Shown here one piece after another: positions 8,207 to 16,326 of a stretch of 64,000 nt of DNA (position 1 is its first letter; each line of letters opens with the position of its first letter). Where the stretch lies: assembly GCA_963720695.1 (NCBI GenBank), contig CAVRGG010000004.1:1116001-1180000 (forward strand). Reading direction: 5' to 3'. The notes under the pieces are model-generated. The model did no database searches. It had not been told where the DNA came from and saw nothing but the letters and a program-made list of their open reading frames with translations. The DNA comes from UBA668 sp963720695. GTDB lineage: Bacteria > Actinomycetota > Acidimicrobiia > Acidimicrobiales > Ilumatobacteraceae. The translations under genes were made by a program, and so were the position numbers.

Positions 8207-8812
8207 ATGCCAGCGGACCCCCGCCCCGACGACCCCGGCCGCTTCGACGACCTCTACTACACGCGGTTCTACGGGTCGCTGGGCGTGCACGACCACGAAC
8301 GCCTCGCCCACCTCGCGACTGCGGTCCACGAGATGGCGGCGTGGTGGGGCGTGACGATCCGCTCCGTGCTCGATGTCGGCGCCGGCATGGGCATGTGGCG
8401 CGACTGGTATCGCCGCACCCATCCCGACGTGACGGTGCGATCCATCGACATCAGCGAGCACGCGTGCGAGCGGTGGGGACACGAACGACTCGACATCGCA
8501 CGATGGCGGCCGACGGAGACGTTCGACCTGGTGGTGTGCCACAGCGTGCTGCAGTACCTCGACGACGATGCGGCGACACGCGCGATCGAACACCTCGGTC
8601 TCGCCACGCATCACGTGATGTACCTGGAGGCACCGACCACCGCCGATGTGCACGACATGGTGGACCGAGAGCGCACCGACCTGCTGATCTTCGAGCGACC
8701 GGCCGACTGGTACCGCGATCGGCTCGGGCGCCACTTCCGCCAGGTGGGTGCCGGCCTGTGGGTCCCGCGACTCGGCGTGCCGATGTACGAACTCGAGGCT
8801 GCCCCTTCCTGA
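8207..8812 (+). CDS. Class I SAM-dependent methyltransferase
   Basis: From ATG 8207 (MPADPRPDD) the protein has 201 residues. Motif I, VLDVGAGMGMW (about residues 54-64), binds S-adenosylmethionine. An acidic residue ends the next strand in VRSIDIS, and FDLVVCHSVLQYLDD is motif IV. The target is unknown. The upstream in-frame ATG at 8150 would overlap the modA promoter palindrome and adds only an Arg-rich tail, so the later start is preferred. It is divergent from modA and ends 30 bases before the polymerase gene. The LexA box lies in that gap. Confidence 0.8.
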   Translation: MPADPRPDDPGRFDDLYYTRFYGSLGVHDHERLAHLATAVHEMAAWWGVTIRSVLDVGAGMGMWRDWYRRTHPDVTVRSIDISEHACERWGHERLDIARWRPTETFDLVVCHSVLQYLDDDAATRAIEHLGLATHHVMYLEAPTTADVHDMVDRERTDLLIFERPADWYRDRLGRHFRQVGAGLWVPRLGVPMYELEAAPS

Positions 8813-8828
8813 ACGAACACATGTTCGA
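8813..8828 (+). promoter_or_regulatory. LexA (SOS) box before DNA polymerase IV
   Basis: The sequence holds CGAAC-ACAT-GTTCG, a perfect palindrome with a 4-base centre plus the 3' A of the actinobacterial consensus TCGAAC-N4-GTTCGA (one mismatch, in the first base). It ends 14 bases before the dinB start, where bound LexA would block transcription. DNA-damage induction of this polymerase is therefore likely. Confidence 0.85.
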
Positions 8829-8842
8829 CTACAGTCGGCACC

Positions 8843-10087
8843 ATGCCCGAGGGGCCGACCATCCTCCACGCCGACCTCGATGCGTTCTACGCCTCGGTCG
8901 AGCAGCTCCTCGACCCGTCGCTGCGCGGCAGAGCCATCGCGGTCGGAGGGGGCGTCGTGCTGGCCGCGTCGTACGAGGCCCGTCGGTTCGGCGTCCAGGG
9001 CGGGATGTCGGGCTGGAAGGCCCGCCAACTGTGCCCCGACCTGCTCTTCGTCGGTGGACACTTCGGCGAGTATCAACGCCTCGGCGACCAGGTGATGACC
9101 GTCCTGGGTGACTTCACCCCACTCGTGCAGCGGATCTCGATCGACGAGGCGTTTCTCGACGTCACCGGATCGGTGCACCTGTTCGGCCCCGCCGAGGTCA
9201 TCGCCGCCGCCATTCGCTCCCGGGTGCGCGAGGAGATCGGGCTCCCGATCTCGGTCGGCGCGGCGCGCACCAAACATCTCGCCAAGATCGCCTCTCAGGT
9301 CGCCAAGCCCGACGGGATGGTGGTGGTGCAGCCGACGCTGGAACGCGAGTTCCTCCACCCCCTACCGGTCGGTCTGATGTGGGGGATCGGGCCGGTCACC
9401 CGGCAGCGACTCGCCGATCGCGGGGTCCACACCATCGGGCAGCTGGAATCATCCTCGCCGGATGTGCTCCGGACGCTGCTCGGGCGCGCCCTCGGCGCGA
9501 AGGTCGGGGCGCTCGCCGCCAACGACGATCGGCGCCGGGTCCAGCCCAACGGCCGGGCTCACTCGGTGGGTGCCCAGTCGGCGTTCGCCCGCCGCGATCC
9601 TGACCCGACGCATGTGCGAGCCGTGTTGGGCCATCTCGCCGACCGGGTGGCAGGCAGGTTGCGGGCCAAGCATCGAGCGGGGCGCACGGTCACCGTGCGC
9701 GTCAGATTCGCCGGCATGCGATCGGTCACCCGCTCGCACACCAGTCCGTTCCCCGTGTCCGCGACCCTCACCCTCGCCGAAATCGCCGAGCGCCTCGTTC
9801 ATGTTGCCCTCGCGTCGCAGCCTGACGACGTGCAGATCTCACTCCTCGCGATCTCGGTGTCCAACCTCGTCGACCAGGCATCGTTGCAACTGCAACTCCC
9901 GGTGTTCCCCGATCCGCTGGAGGTCGCAGGATCCGAGACGAGTGCGGCGCGTTGGGCGGTGGATCACTCGATGGACGAGGTCCGACGACGGTTCGGTCGC
10001 AGTGCGGTCGGCTACGCGGGTGTCGCGCTGTCCGGGCACGGCGTGGTGCCCGACGAGTTCCGCGAACTCGCCGAACACGAGCTCTGA
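8843..10087 (+). CDS. dinB: DNA polymerase IV (Y-family translesion polymerase)
   Basis: A 414-residue Y-family polymerase of full length. The catalytic carboxylates are Asp11 in HADLDAFYASVE and Asp101/Glu102 in SIDEAFLD, both intact. The fingers region has YEARRFGVQGGMSGWKA. A helix-hairpin-helix follows at about 175-200 (LMWGIGPVTRQRL), and a little-finger domain makes up the last 150 residues. It copies past damaged bases with low fidelity. The C-terminus has no obvious beta-clamp motif of the QLxLF type, though QLQLPVF at about residue 350 may serve. The LexA box just upstream indicates SOS control. Confidence 0.95.
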   Translation: MPEGPTILHADLDAFYASVEQLLDPSLRGRAIAVGGGVVLAASYEARRFGVQGGMSGWKARQLCPDLLFVGGHFGEYQRLGDQVMTVLGDFTPLVQRISIDEAFLDVTGSVHLFGPAEVIAAAIRSRVREEIGLPISVGAARTKHLAKIASQVAKPDGMVVVQPTLEREFLHPLPVGLMWGIGPVTRQRLADRGVHTIGQLESSSPDVLRTLLGRALGAKVGALAANDDRRRVQPNGRAHSVGAQSAFARRDPDPTHVRAVLGHLADRVAGRLRAKHRAGRTVTVRVRFAGMRSVTRSHTSPFPVSATLTLAEIAERLVHVALASQPDDVQISLLAISVSNLVDQASLQLQLPVFPDPLEVAGSETSAARWAVDHSMDEVRRRFGRSAVGYAGVALSGHGVVPDEFRELAEHEL

Positions 10088-10101
10088 CATCGCACAGGTG
10101 C

Positions 10102-10926
10102 TCAGACCCCCAGGCTGCTCTTCGCCGCACGCTCGAACAGGCGGAAGGGCAACAACCGCTTCCCGAGCAATCCGACGCGCTCGTCGAGCTTGCCCACCGA
10201 AGCGCGACGCGGCGGCCGCTTGGCGTCGAGCACCTTCGTGACCACCGCGGCGACGAGGGCAGGGTCGGCTCCGTGCTCCTCGTCGTGCGCCATCTGGGCG
10301 ATCGCCTTCGCCGACGCGGATGCATACGGGTCGCTGCCGTTCGTGGCGACGTTCTCGCGGGCGTCGGTGAATCCAGTACGGAAGTTGCCGGGCTCGACGA
10401 GGGTGACCTCGATGCCGAACGGTGCGACCTCGTAGGCGAGTGCCTCGCCGTATCCCTCCAGCGCGAACTTGCTCGCGCTGTAGAAGGCCTGGAAGGGGAT
10501 GCCGATCTGGCCGCCGATGGAGCTCATCAGCACGACCCGCCCGCCACCGCGGCCGCGCATCGACGGCAACGCCGCCTGGACGACGCGCACCGCGCCCCAG
10601 AAGTTCGTCTCCACCTGCGCCTTGGCCCGGTCGATCGGCGTCTGCTCGACCGAGCCGGCCAGCCCCCAACCGGCGCACGCCACCACCGCATCGAGGCGAC
10701 CGTGCTCGGCGACGATCGCGGCCACTCCGCCGGCGACCGAGGCGTCGTCGTCCACATCCATCACGATCGACTGCCACCCGGCTCCACCGCTCCCGCGCCG
10801 ACTGGCACCGACGACGATCCACCCTGCGAGATGCAGCTGATCGGCACAGGCGAGGCCGATCCCGCTGGACGAACCGGTCACGAGCACGACCTTGCGGTCG
10901 GCCGTCGAGGAAGTCACGTTGGTCAT
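10102..10926 (-). CDS. SDR-family oxidoreductase
   Basis: From ATG 10926 (MTNVTSS) the protein has 274 residues of classical short-chain dehydrogenase type. The cofactor motif TGSSSGIG is at about residues 18-25, and CAGWG replaces the usual NNAG. The catalytic Ser is in VLMSSIGG and the catalytic Tyr/Lys pair in FYSASKFALEGYGEAL. After the Rossmann core the extra helices suit a steroid or retinol-like substrate, but this is open. The frame extends to 11205, but the upstream part lies inside the divergent gene at 11015 and is Arg-rich shadow. It converges on dinB with a 14-base gap. Confidence 0.88.
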   Translation of the reverse strand: MTNVTSSTADRKVVLVTGSSSGIGLACADQLHLAGWIVVGASRRGSGGAGWQSIVMDVDDDASVAGGVAAIVAEHGRLDAVVACAGWGLAGSVEQTPIDRAKAQVETNFWGAVRVVQAALPSMRGRGGGRVVLMSSIGGQIGIPFQAFYSASKFALEGYGEALAYEVAPFGIEVTLVEPGNFRTGFTDARENVATNGSDPYASASAKAIAQMAHDEEHGADPALVAAVVTKVLDAKRPPRRASVGKLDERVGLLGKRLLPFRLFERAAKSSLGV

Positions 10927-11014
10927 GCGCGGACCGTAGCGCTTCGTCAAGTACCGCTCGCCACGTGCCGATGACCTAGCGACGCGCGTCCCGGGCGCGC
11001 CGTGAAGGCATGAC

Positions 11015-11428
11015 ATGAGCACATCGAGCGACGCGCACCCGACCTCCGCCCAGTTGGCCGCGGTCCTCGCCCAGCTCGCCGACGACGACCGCCGCCTGGC
11101 CCGAGCGCTCACCGTCCACGAGACCTGGGGCGTCGGGTACGTGTCGGGCATCATCGACGCCGCCGCCATCCTCGCCGCCCACGGGCCGGCGCCGGCCGAC
11201 GCCACGTCGACCTACGCCGCGACGACCGTGCAAGAGCGAGCGCGAGCAGCGGTGGAACAGGCGCTCGACGAGCACAACCCGCGCATGGTGCTCGACTCGG
11301 TGACGTTGCAGCCCTACGACACCGAAGTCGACGCGCTGGTCGCGATGCTGTACGCGAACGCAGCATTCCTGAGCGCAGCGATCGCCCTCGAGCGTCGGGG
11401 GCTGCGGCGGATCCCTCTGCCGCGGTAG
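11015..11428 (+). CDS. Hypothetical protein, 137 aa
   Basis: A soluble, mainly helical protein of 137 residues. It begins with a Ser/His/Ala-rich stretch, then an acidic helix AQLADDDRRLARAL and a conserved-looking HETWGVGYVSGIIDAAAILAAHG segment. No family is recognised. It stands nine bases before the dioxygenase-like gene and is probably co-transcribed with it. Its job may be linked, but nothing in the sequence shows how. Confidence 0.6.
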   Translation: MSTSSDAHPTSAQLAAVLAQLADDDRRLARALTVHETWGVGYVSGIIDAAAILAAHGPAPADATSTYAATTVQERARAAVEQALDEHNPRMVLDSVTLQPYDTEVDALVAMLYANAAFLSAAIALERRGLRRIPLPR

Positions 11429-11437
11429 AACAGGGTC

Positions 11438-12286
11438 GTGAACACCGCCGATCTTCCCCGATTCCAGGCCGACGCCACAGCGGAGGAGGTCTCGGCCGCG
11501 CTGGTCGCCCACGGTGCGGTGATCATCGAACGACTCGCCGACGCCGAGCTGTGCGACCGTGTGCACGACGAACTGCAGCCGTGGATCGAGGTCACCCCGA
11601 CCGGCGGGGACGACTTCTCGGGCGCCAACACCCGGCGCACCGGTGCGCTGTTGTCCCGATGCCCGTCGAGCGCGGCGATGGTGGCGCACCCGTTGATCCT
11701 CGACGTCGTCGATCGCACGCTGTGGGCGAAGAAGACGACGTTCCAACTGCACCTCACGCAATCGATCGCGATCGGGCCGGACTCGCCGGCGCAGTTCTTG
11801 CACCGCGACCACTGGTGCTTCGACTTCTTCCCCTTCCCGCGCGACGTCGATGTGGAAGTGGCCACGATCTGGGCGTTGTCGGACTTCGAGGAGGAGAACG
11901 GTGCGACGCGCGTCGTGCCCGACAGCCACCGCACGCCCGACGAGGTGAAGTACACGCTCGCCGATTCGGTCCCGGCGGTGATGCCGCGCGGCTCGGTGGT
12001 GCTGTACCTCGGTTCGACGGTGCACGGCGGCGGGGAGAACCGCAGCGGCGACACCCGGATCGGGATCAACGTCGACTACGTGCTGGGTTGGCTGCGCCAG
12101 GAGGAGAACCAGTACCTGTCGTATTCGCTCGACGAGGTGCGGGCGTTCCCCGAGCGGATCCAGCGACTGCTCGGCTACGAACCAGGTGCCTACGCACTCG
12201 GGTACATCGATGGTGGCCGGAGCCCGATGACGCTGCTCGCCGCCACCGGCGACGCTCCCACCACGCAGACCTTCCAACCCCGCTGA
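11438..12286 (+). CDS. Phytanoyl-CoA dioxygenase family protein
   Basis: A 282-residue Fe(II)/2-oxoglutarate-dependent oxygenase of the PhyH family, starting at GTG 11438. The iron-binding His and Asp are in FLHRDHW (His122, Asp124), and the distal His is in STVHGGG, with an Arg for 2-oxoglutarate in the GDTRIGINVDY strand. The jelly-roll core between them has the expected FEEENGATRVVPDSHR segment. The family hydroxylates lipids or other small molecules; no substrate is implied by the neighbours. It follows the 137-aa gene by nine bases. A strong hairpin (12297-12345) lies past the stop. Confidence 0.85.
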   Translation: MNTADLPRFQADATAEEVSAALVAHGAVIIERLADAELCDRVHDELQPWIEVTPTGGDDFSGANTRRTGALLSRCPSSAAMVAHPLILDVVDRTLWAKKTTFQLHLTQSIAIGPDSPAQFLHRDHWCFDFFPFPRDVDVEVATIWALSDFEEENGATRVVPDSHRTPDEVKYTLADSVPAVMPRGSVVLYLGSTVHGGGENRSGDTRIGINVDYVLGWLRQEENQYLSYSLDEVRAFPERIQRLLGYEPGAYALGYIDGGRSPMTLLAATGDAPTTQTFQPR

Positions 12287-12296
12287 CCCCCAGCCC

Positions 12297-12345
12297 GGAG
12301 ATGAGGGTTGTGGCGTCACCAGGTGACGCCAGGAACCTCATCTCC
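12297..12345. terminator. Bipartite hairpin, bidirectional terminator
   Basis: Outer stem GGAGATGAGG (12297-12306) pairs with 12336-12345, and an inner stem GGCGTCACC (12312-12320) pairs with 12322-12330 around a one-base loop. Two 5-base asymmetric bulges separate the stems. It lies between convergent genes. The stop codon of the minus-strand TOPRIM gene (12316-12318) is inside the inner stem, so it probably serves both transcripts. Confidence 0.7.
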
Positions 12346-12981
12346 GCGGGGTGCGGCATCGAGCATCGCTTGGAGCGGTGGCGGAACCCGGCCTGCCGCG
12401 GCAGCGGCGACCACGAGCGCCTCGGCGTACCTCAGCTTGCGCGTCGCGCCGCTGGCGATGAACCGCCGCAACTGTGCCTGCGTGGGTTGGTCGCGCCACT
12501 CCGGTTGCCGCTGGAGGGTGCGGAACGACCGAAGGGTGCCGTGGGTGCCGAGCAGGTCCATCACTCGATCGGGACCGACGGCACGGATCAACTCGTCCTC
12601 GAGATCGGCATCGCACACGAAGACGGGTACCTCCACGCCGACCCTGGCGACGGCTCGGCGAACGATGGCCTCCTCACCGATGTCGCACATCACGGCGACA
12701 CGAAGGCCGGCCCCGGTCGGTCCGAACCGGGCAAGCTGCTGCCCGATCCCGTGAGCGCCACCGGTCGGGACCACGGCCGTCGACGAGAGATCGCGGGCCT
12801 GCACGCGGGCAAGTGTCTCGACCGCGATCTGGTCGCTGACACCCTCCACCAGCAGCACGGCCGTCGCCCCGCCGACCCGAGCCACTGCCTGTGCGGTGGC
12901 CTCGGTCGCCGCGGCCGGGCCACTCACGTATCCCTCCGGCACGGTCCGGACACGCTTGCCCGAGTTCAGCCGGTCGTCCAT
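12316..12981 (-). CDS. TOPRIM-domain protein (OLD/DnaG-like fold), stand-alone
   Basis: A 221-residue protein dominated by a TOPRIM fold. The signature VLLVEGVSDQIAVETLA (about residues 42-58) carries the conserved Glu. A second acidic motif, VFVCDADLEDELI, sits near residue 125, and VMCDIGEE gives further acidic residues that could bind metal. The family includes nucleotidyl transferase/hydrolase domains of OLD nucleases, topoisomerases and primases. This copy has no ATPase domain attached. It is divergent from the phosphotransferase at 13042. Function in DNA or RNA metabolism is inferred from the fold only. Confidence 0.75.
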   Translation of the reverse strand: MDDRLNSGKRVRTVPEGYVSGPAAATEATAQAVARVGGATAVLLVEGVSDQIAVETLARVQARDLSSTAVVPTGGAHGIGQQLARFGPTGAGLRVAVMCDIGEEAIVRRAVARVGVEVPVFVCDADLEDELIRAVGPDRVMDLLGTHGTLRSFRTLQRQPEWRDQPTQAQLRRFIASGATRKLRYAEALVVAAAAAGRVPPPLQAMLDAAPRGDEVPGVTW

Positions 12982-13041
12982 TCCGAGAGACTACGACCCG
13001 GTCACCTGGGCCGTTCTCGGCACGTTCACTACGCTCGGCCG

Positions 13042-13737
13042 ATGACCGAGATGCCCCTCATCGGACGCGGCCGCGCCGCCGACGTGTTCGATGCGGGGAA
13101 CGGACGCGTGGTACGGCGCTACCGCGTCGCACAGCCGGGCTCCGTGGAGCGCGAGGCGATCGCCATGCAGTACCTGCGCGCACGTGGCGCGCCGGTGCCG
13201 GAGGTGTTCGCCGCGGACGGCAACGACCTCGTCATGGAGCGACTCGACGGGCCGACCATGCTCGACGTGTTGAAGTCGAAGCCGTGGCGCGCACGGTCGA
13301 TCGGCCGGGAACTGGCCACCCTCCACCAACGCATCCATCAGATCCCCGCCGGGGACATCGAGCTGCGACGGTTCAGCGACGGCGACTCGATCCTGCATCT
13401 CGACCTGCACCCCGACAACGTGATCCTCACCGCGACAGGCCCGGTGATCATCGACTGGAGCAACGTCGCCGTCGGTGACCCACTCGCCGACGTGATCTTC
13501 TCGTGGATGATCATGGCGACGAGTTCGCCCGAGGGTGTGCCCGTCGTGCTCCGGCGTGTGTTGCGTCGGATCCGCCGTGCGCTCACCGATGGCTTCATGG
13601 AGGACACGCCGCTCGACGACGGGGCCAGTCACTGGGTCACCCGAGTCTGCGAACGGCGGTTGCTCGACCCGAACACGCTCGAGGTCGAGAAGGTGCAGGT
13701 CCACGCGTTCGCGGAGAAGTACGGCCGCGCTGTCTGA
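13042..13737 (+). CDS. Aminoglycoside-phosphotransferase-like kinase family protein
   Basis: A 231-residue small-molecule kinase-like protein of the APH/choline-kinase fold. The first part has the nucleotide-binding lobe with RGRAADVFDAG. The catalytic loop is ILHLDLHPDNVIL, with the general base Asp, and the metal-binding Asp is in VIIDWSNVAVGDPLADV. The frame runs upstream to 11551, but that part overlaps two other genes and is Arg-rich shadow; ATG 13042 is in the 60-base divergent gap after the TOPRIM gene. The substrate is unknown. Confidence 0.82.
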   Translation: MTEMPLIGRGRAADVFDAGNGRVVRRYRVAQPGSVEREAIAMQYLRARGAPVPEVFAADGNDLVMERLDGPTMLDVLKSKPWRARSIGRELATLHQRIHQIPAGDIELRRFSDGDSILHLDLHPDNVILTATGPVIIDWSNVAVGDPLADVIFSWMIMATSSPEGVPVVLRRVLRRIRRALTDGFMEDTPLDDGASHWVTRVCERRLLDPNTLEVEKVQVHAFAEKYGRAV

Positions 13738-13754
13738 GTGCAGACGCCCCCGCG

Positions 13755-13994
13755 TCAGAGGAGAGCTTGGACGAGGGCGATCACCGCGATGAGCACGATG
13801 CCGGCGCCCACGACGGCCAGAGCCGTACGCCACATCGAGCTGCGGTATTCCTTCAGCCGAGGGTCTCGGTTCTTCATGCCGCGAGTGAACGCGCCATACA
13901 AACGGATCTGTCCCTCGATGGTGTAGTTCTCCCCCGGCTGACTCGTCGCCGGCTGCCAATCGGACTCGCCTGGACGCTCGGGAACGTGGCTCAC
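13755..13994 (-). CDS. Small membrane protein, 79 aa
   Basis: A 79-residue protein with a polar N-terminal half containing ENYTIEGQIRLYGAFTRGMKNRDPRLKEYRSSMW, and a single C-terminal transmembrane helix (about residues 57-78, TALAVVGAGIVLIAVIALVQALL). The basic stretch before the helix puts the N-terminus in the cytoplasm. It is a tail-anchored hypothetical protein found between two unrelated genes. The next gene upstream (SRPBCC) is 32 bases away on the same strand, so the two may be co-transcribed. Confidence 0.65.
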   Translation of the reverse strand: MSHVPERPGESDWQPATSQPGENYTIEGQIRLYGAFTRGMKNRDPRLKEYRSSMWRTALAVVGAGIVLIAVIALVQALL

Positions 13995-14026
13995 GACGGG
14001 ATCCTACGGCGAGCATCGGGCGCCAG

Positions 14027-14506
14027 TCAGCCGCCCGTCGCGATCGCGTCGAGCTTCGCCACCGACTGCTCGAGCATCTCGACGGGCACGATCGGCCAAT
14101 CGGGGCGGCGTTCACGAAGCTCGGGCGTGATGTTCGTCCAGTCGCAGTAGTTGGTGACGTCGGTCTCGGTGTCGCTGACCGCCTCCAACTTCCAGCCGTA
14201 CACATGGCCGAGGGGAGGTTGGTCGACGCCGCCGATCGTCCACTCGATCAGTTGGTCAGCAACGATCTGCGTCACCGTGTTGCGCACCTTGTACTTCACC
14301 AACCCGGGGATGTCGTTCAGCGGCGTACGGTCCATCTCCATGTCGAACACGTCGCCCACCGCCGTGAGCGCCGGGGCGTCGGCCGCCGCATCGAGCATGC
14401 CCGACCCGTCGATACGGACGTGACCCTCGGGGCTGGAGACGATCTCGAACAGTGCGTGTGCGGATGCGTGAATGCGGCGGGTTGCGGAAACTCGTTGACC
14501 AGTCAT
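14027..14506 (-). CDS. SRPBCC (polyketide cyclase-like) family protein
   Basis: Starting at ATG 14506, 159 residues form a START-like helix-grip fold. The N-terminus VSATRRIHASAHALFEIVSSPEGHVRIDGSG is characteristic of SRPBCC proteins, and the C-terminal helix (VEMLEQSVAKLDAIA) closes the cavity. The middle has the strands LIEWTIGG and WKLEAVSDTETDVTNYCDW. Such proteins bind a hydrophobic ligand in a deep pocket, often as cyclases, aromatases or transporters. No ligand is evident. The longer frame to 14959 overlaps the glpD region and is not favoured. Confidence 0.8.
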   Translation of the reverse strand: MTGQRVSATRRIHASAHALFEIVSSPEGHVRIDGSGMLDAAADAPALTAVGDVFDMEMDRTPLNDIPGLVKYKVRNTVTQIVADQLIEWTIGGVDQPPLGHVYGWKLEAVSDTETDVTNYCDWTNITPELRERRPDWPIVPVEMLEQSVAKLDAIATGG

Positions 14507-14655
14507 CGACGGATGATGCCCCACCTTCGTTCGCGCGGACGAACTCGTCGACGCGCTTGTACACGCGGCAGCGCGACGGCGAGCAGCAGCGGAAAGCATG
14601 GTTTCGGGCCTGCGAATGGGGCCCGACCGGTCGCCCACCCGCGACCACGCGGGCG

Positions 14656-16284
14656 TCAGCTGACCGGTTGCCGACGCTCGAAGTACTCGGTCAATCGGCG
14701 GCCGGCGTCGTCGCCGAACAGGATCTCGGCCACCTCGTCGAGCCCGGAGGAGTTGCGGATGTCGGAGTCGCGCACGACGAGTTCGATCTTCGAGCGGCGG
14801 CGCATGAAGTCCTCGAGTCGAGTGATCATCTCCGTCGTCGCCGCGAGGTGGAGCTCCACCCGCAGGTAGTCGGCGTTCTCCATGATGTCCTCGCCCATCC
14901 GCGGATCGTCGCGGATGGCCTCGAGCATCTCGAAGGCGCGGCGGCCGTACCGTCGCCACAACCGGTCCGTGAGGGGCTCCGTGTCAGGCTTGGTGCGCAA
15001 CGCGTCGAGCTTCATCAAGCGTGCCTGTCGGTAGAACTCCATCCGAGTGGCCTTCGCCGGCTCGCCGTACCAGTTCTGGAGATCCTTCTCCAAGGGGACG
15101 CCCAATGACTCCACGCAGGCAGCCACTTCCTCGCCGACGTTCAGGCAGTCGGTGAGCTTGCCCCCGAAGATCGTGACGAGACGCATCCGCGTGTCGTGCT
15201 CGATGGCGTGCTTGCGGCTCAGCGACGTCCAGTCGACCTCGCGTTGGTCGCCGCCGGAGGCCTTCACCACGAGCGGGCGCACGCCGGACCGTTCGGCGAT
15301 CACGTCCTCGCGTGTGAGCGGCTTGTCGAGCAGTAACCGATGGTTGATCTGCTCGAGGAGGAAGTCGCGATCGGAGTCCTCGACGTGCGTGAACGGTTCG
15401 TCGATCCGCGTGTCGGTGGTGCCGATGACGGAGCGGTTGCCCATCGGGATCACGTAGAACAATCGTTGCGTGTCGTCGAAGAACGCAAGGACCCGCTGGT
15501 GCGTGGCAGTGGTCAGCCGCGGCACCACGAGGTGGATGCCCTTGGAGTACACGATCCGGTGGTCGGTGCTCGCGCCCCACGAGGTGTTCAAGTCGTCGAC
15601 GAACGGCCCTGCGGCATTGACCAAGACCTTGGCGGTGGAGGAGAACTCCTCACCGGTCTCGACGTCGCGCAGGTGCGCCACCCACCGATCCCCCTTTCGT
15701 TCCACGCTGACCAACTCCACGTAGTTCGCTGCGGTGGCTCCTGCCTCGAGGGCCGATCGCACGAACGAGAACACGAACCGGGAGTCGTTGTCGATGAGAT
15801 AGGCGTCGCGGTACTCGATGCCGCCGCGCACCGACGAGGTGTCGATCACCGGTTCCTCGTCGCGGATCTTCTCCGTGCCGAGCACGCGCGGATGACGCGT
15901 GCCGAACAACCCGATCCCCCAGTACCCCAGCGCACCGAGCCCGGCGAACCACGGCGAATAGGGCGCGGTCTGGTCGAGGCTGGCGAGGAACCCGATCTCC
16001 TTGATGTTGTCGGGGTAGGCCTTCATCAAGCGGTTGCGCGAACGGCACAGCTTGAACACCAGCCACAGCTCGTAGTGCTCGAGATACTTGAAGCCACCCC
16101 AGACGAGGTTCGACGACTCCTGACTCGTGAAGTGCCCGAAATCGCCGCGGTCGATCAGCGCGACCGACGCGCCACGACCGGCGAGCGCTGCCGACGTGAC
16201 CGCACCGTTGATCCCGCCGCCCACGACCAGGACATCGAAGGTGCCGCCACGAAGTCGGTCGAGGTGGGTCTGCCGGATCGCCAT
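14656..16284 (-). CDS. glpD: Glycerol-3-phosphate dehydrogenase/oxidase
   Basis: A 542-residue FAD-dependent dehydrogenase of GlpD type, of normal length. The dinucleotide motif GGGINGA is at residues 22-28, and the FAD contact DRGDFGHFTSQESSNLVWGG follows. The substrate-binding region has GGIEYRDAYLIDNDSRFVFSFVRSAL. GKLTDCLNVGEEV closes the catalytic part, and a helical C-terminal domain (about 390-520) completes it. It oxidises glycerol-3-phosphate to dihydroxyacetone phosphate at the membrane and passes electrons to quinone. No glycerol kinase or facilitator is adjacent. The frame is clean from ATG 16284. Confidence 0.93.
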   Translation of the reverse strand: MAIRQTHLDRLRGGTFDVLVVGGGINGAVTSAALAGRGASVALIDRGDFGHFTSQESSNLVWGGFKYLEHYELWLVFKLCRSRNRLMKAYPDNIKEIGFLASLDQTAPYSPWFAGLGALGYWGIGLFGTRHPRVLGTEKIRDEEPVIDTSSVRGGIEYRDAYLIDNDSRFVFSFVRSALEAGATAANYVELVSVERKGDRWVAHLRDVETGEEFSSTAKVLVNAAGPFVDDLNTSWGASTDHRIVYSKGIHLVVPRLTTATHQRVLAFFDDTQRLFYVIPMGNRSVIGTTDTRIDEPFTHVEDSDRDFLLEQINHRLLLDKPLTREDVIAERSGVRPLVVKASGGDQREVDWTSLSRKHAIEHDTRMRLVTIFGGKLTDCLNVGEEVAACVESLGVPLEKDLQNWYGEPAKATRMEFYRQARLMKLDALRTKPDTEPLTDRLWRRYGRRAFEMLEAIRDDPRMGEDIMENADYLRVELHLAATTEMITRLEDFMRRRSKIELVVRDSDIRNSSGLDEVAEILFGDDAGRRLTEYFERRQPVS

Positions 16285-16326
16285 GCCCTCATTGTGCCCG
16301 GTCGGCGGGGTGAGTGCGACGGTGGC

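Noticed and set aside
7907..9358. 483-codon minus-strand frame over modA promoter, methyltransferase and dinB
   Set aside because: Shadow of supported genes; it also crosses the LexA box and the mod palindrome.
11551..13041. Upstream extension of the phosphotransferase frame
   Set aside because: Crosses the dioxygenase, the hairpin and the TOPRIM gene in another frame; the ATG at 13042 fits the family start.
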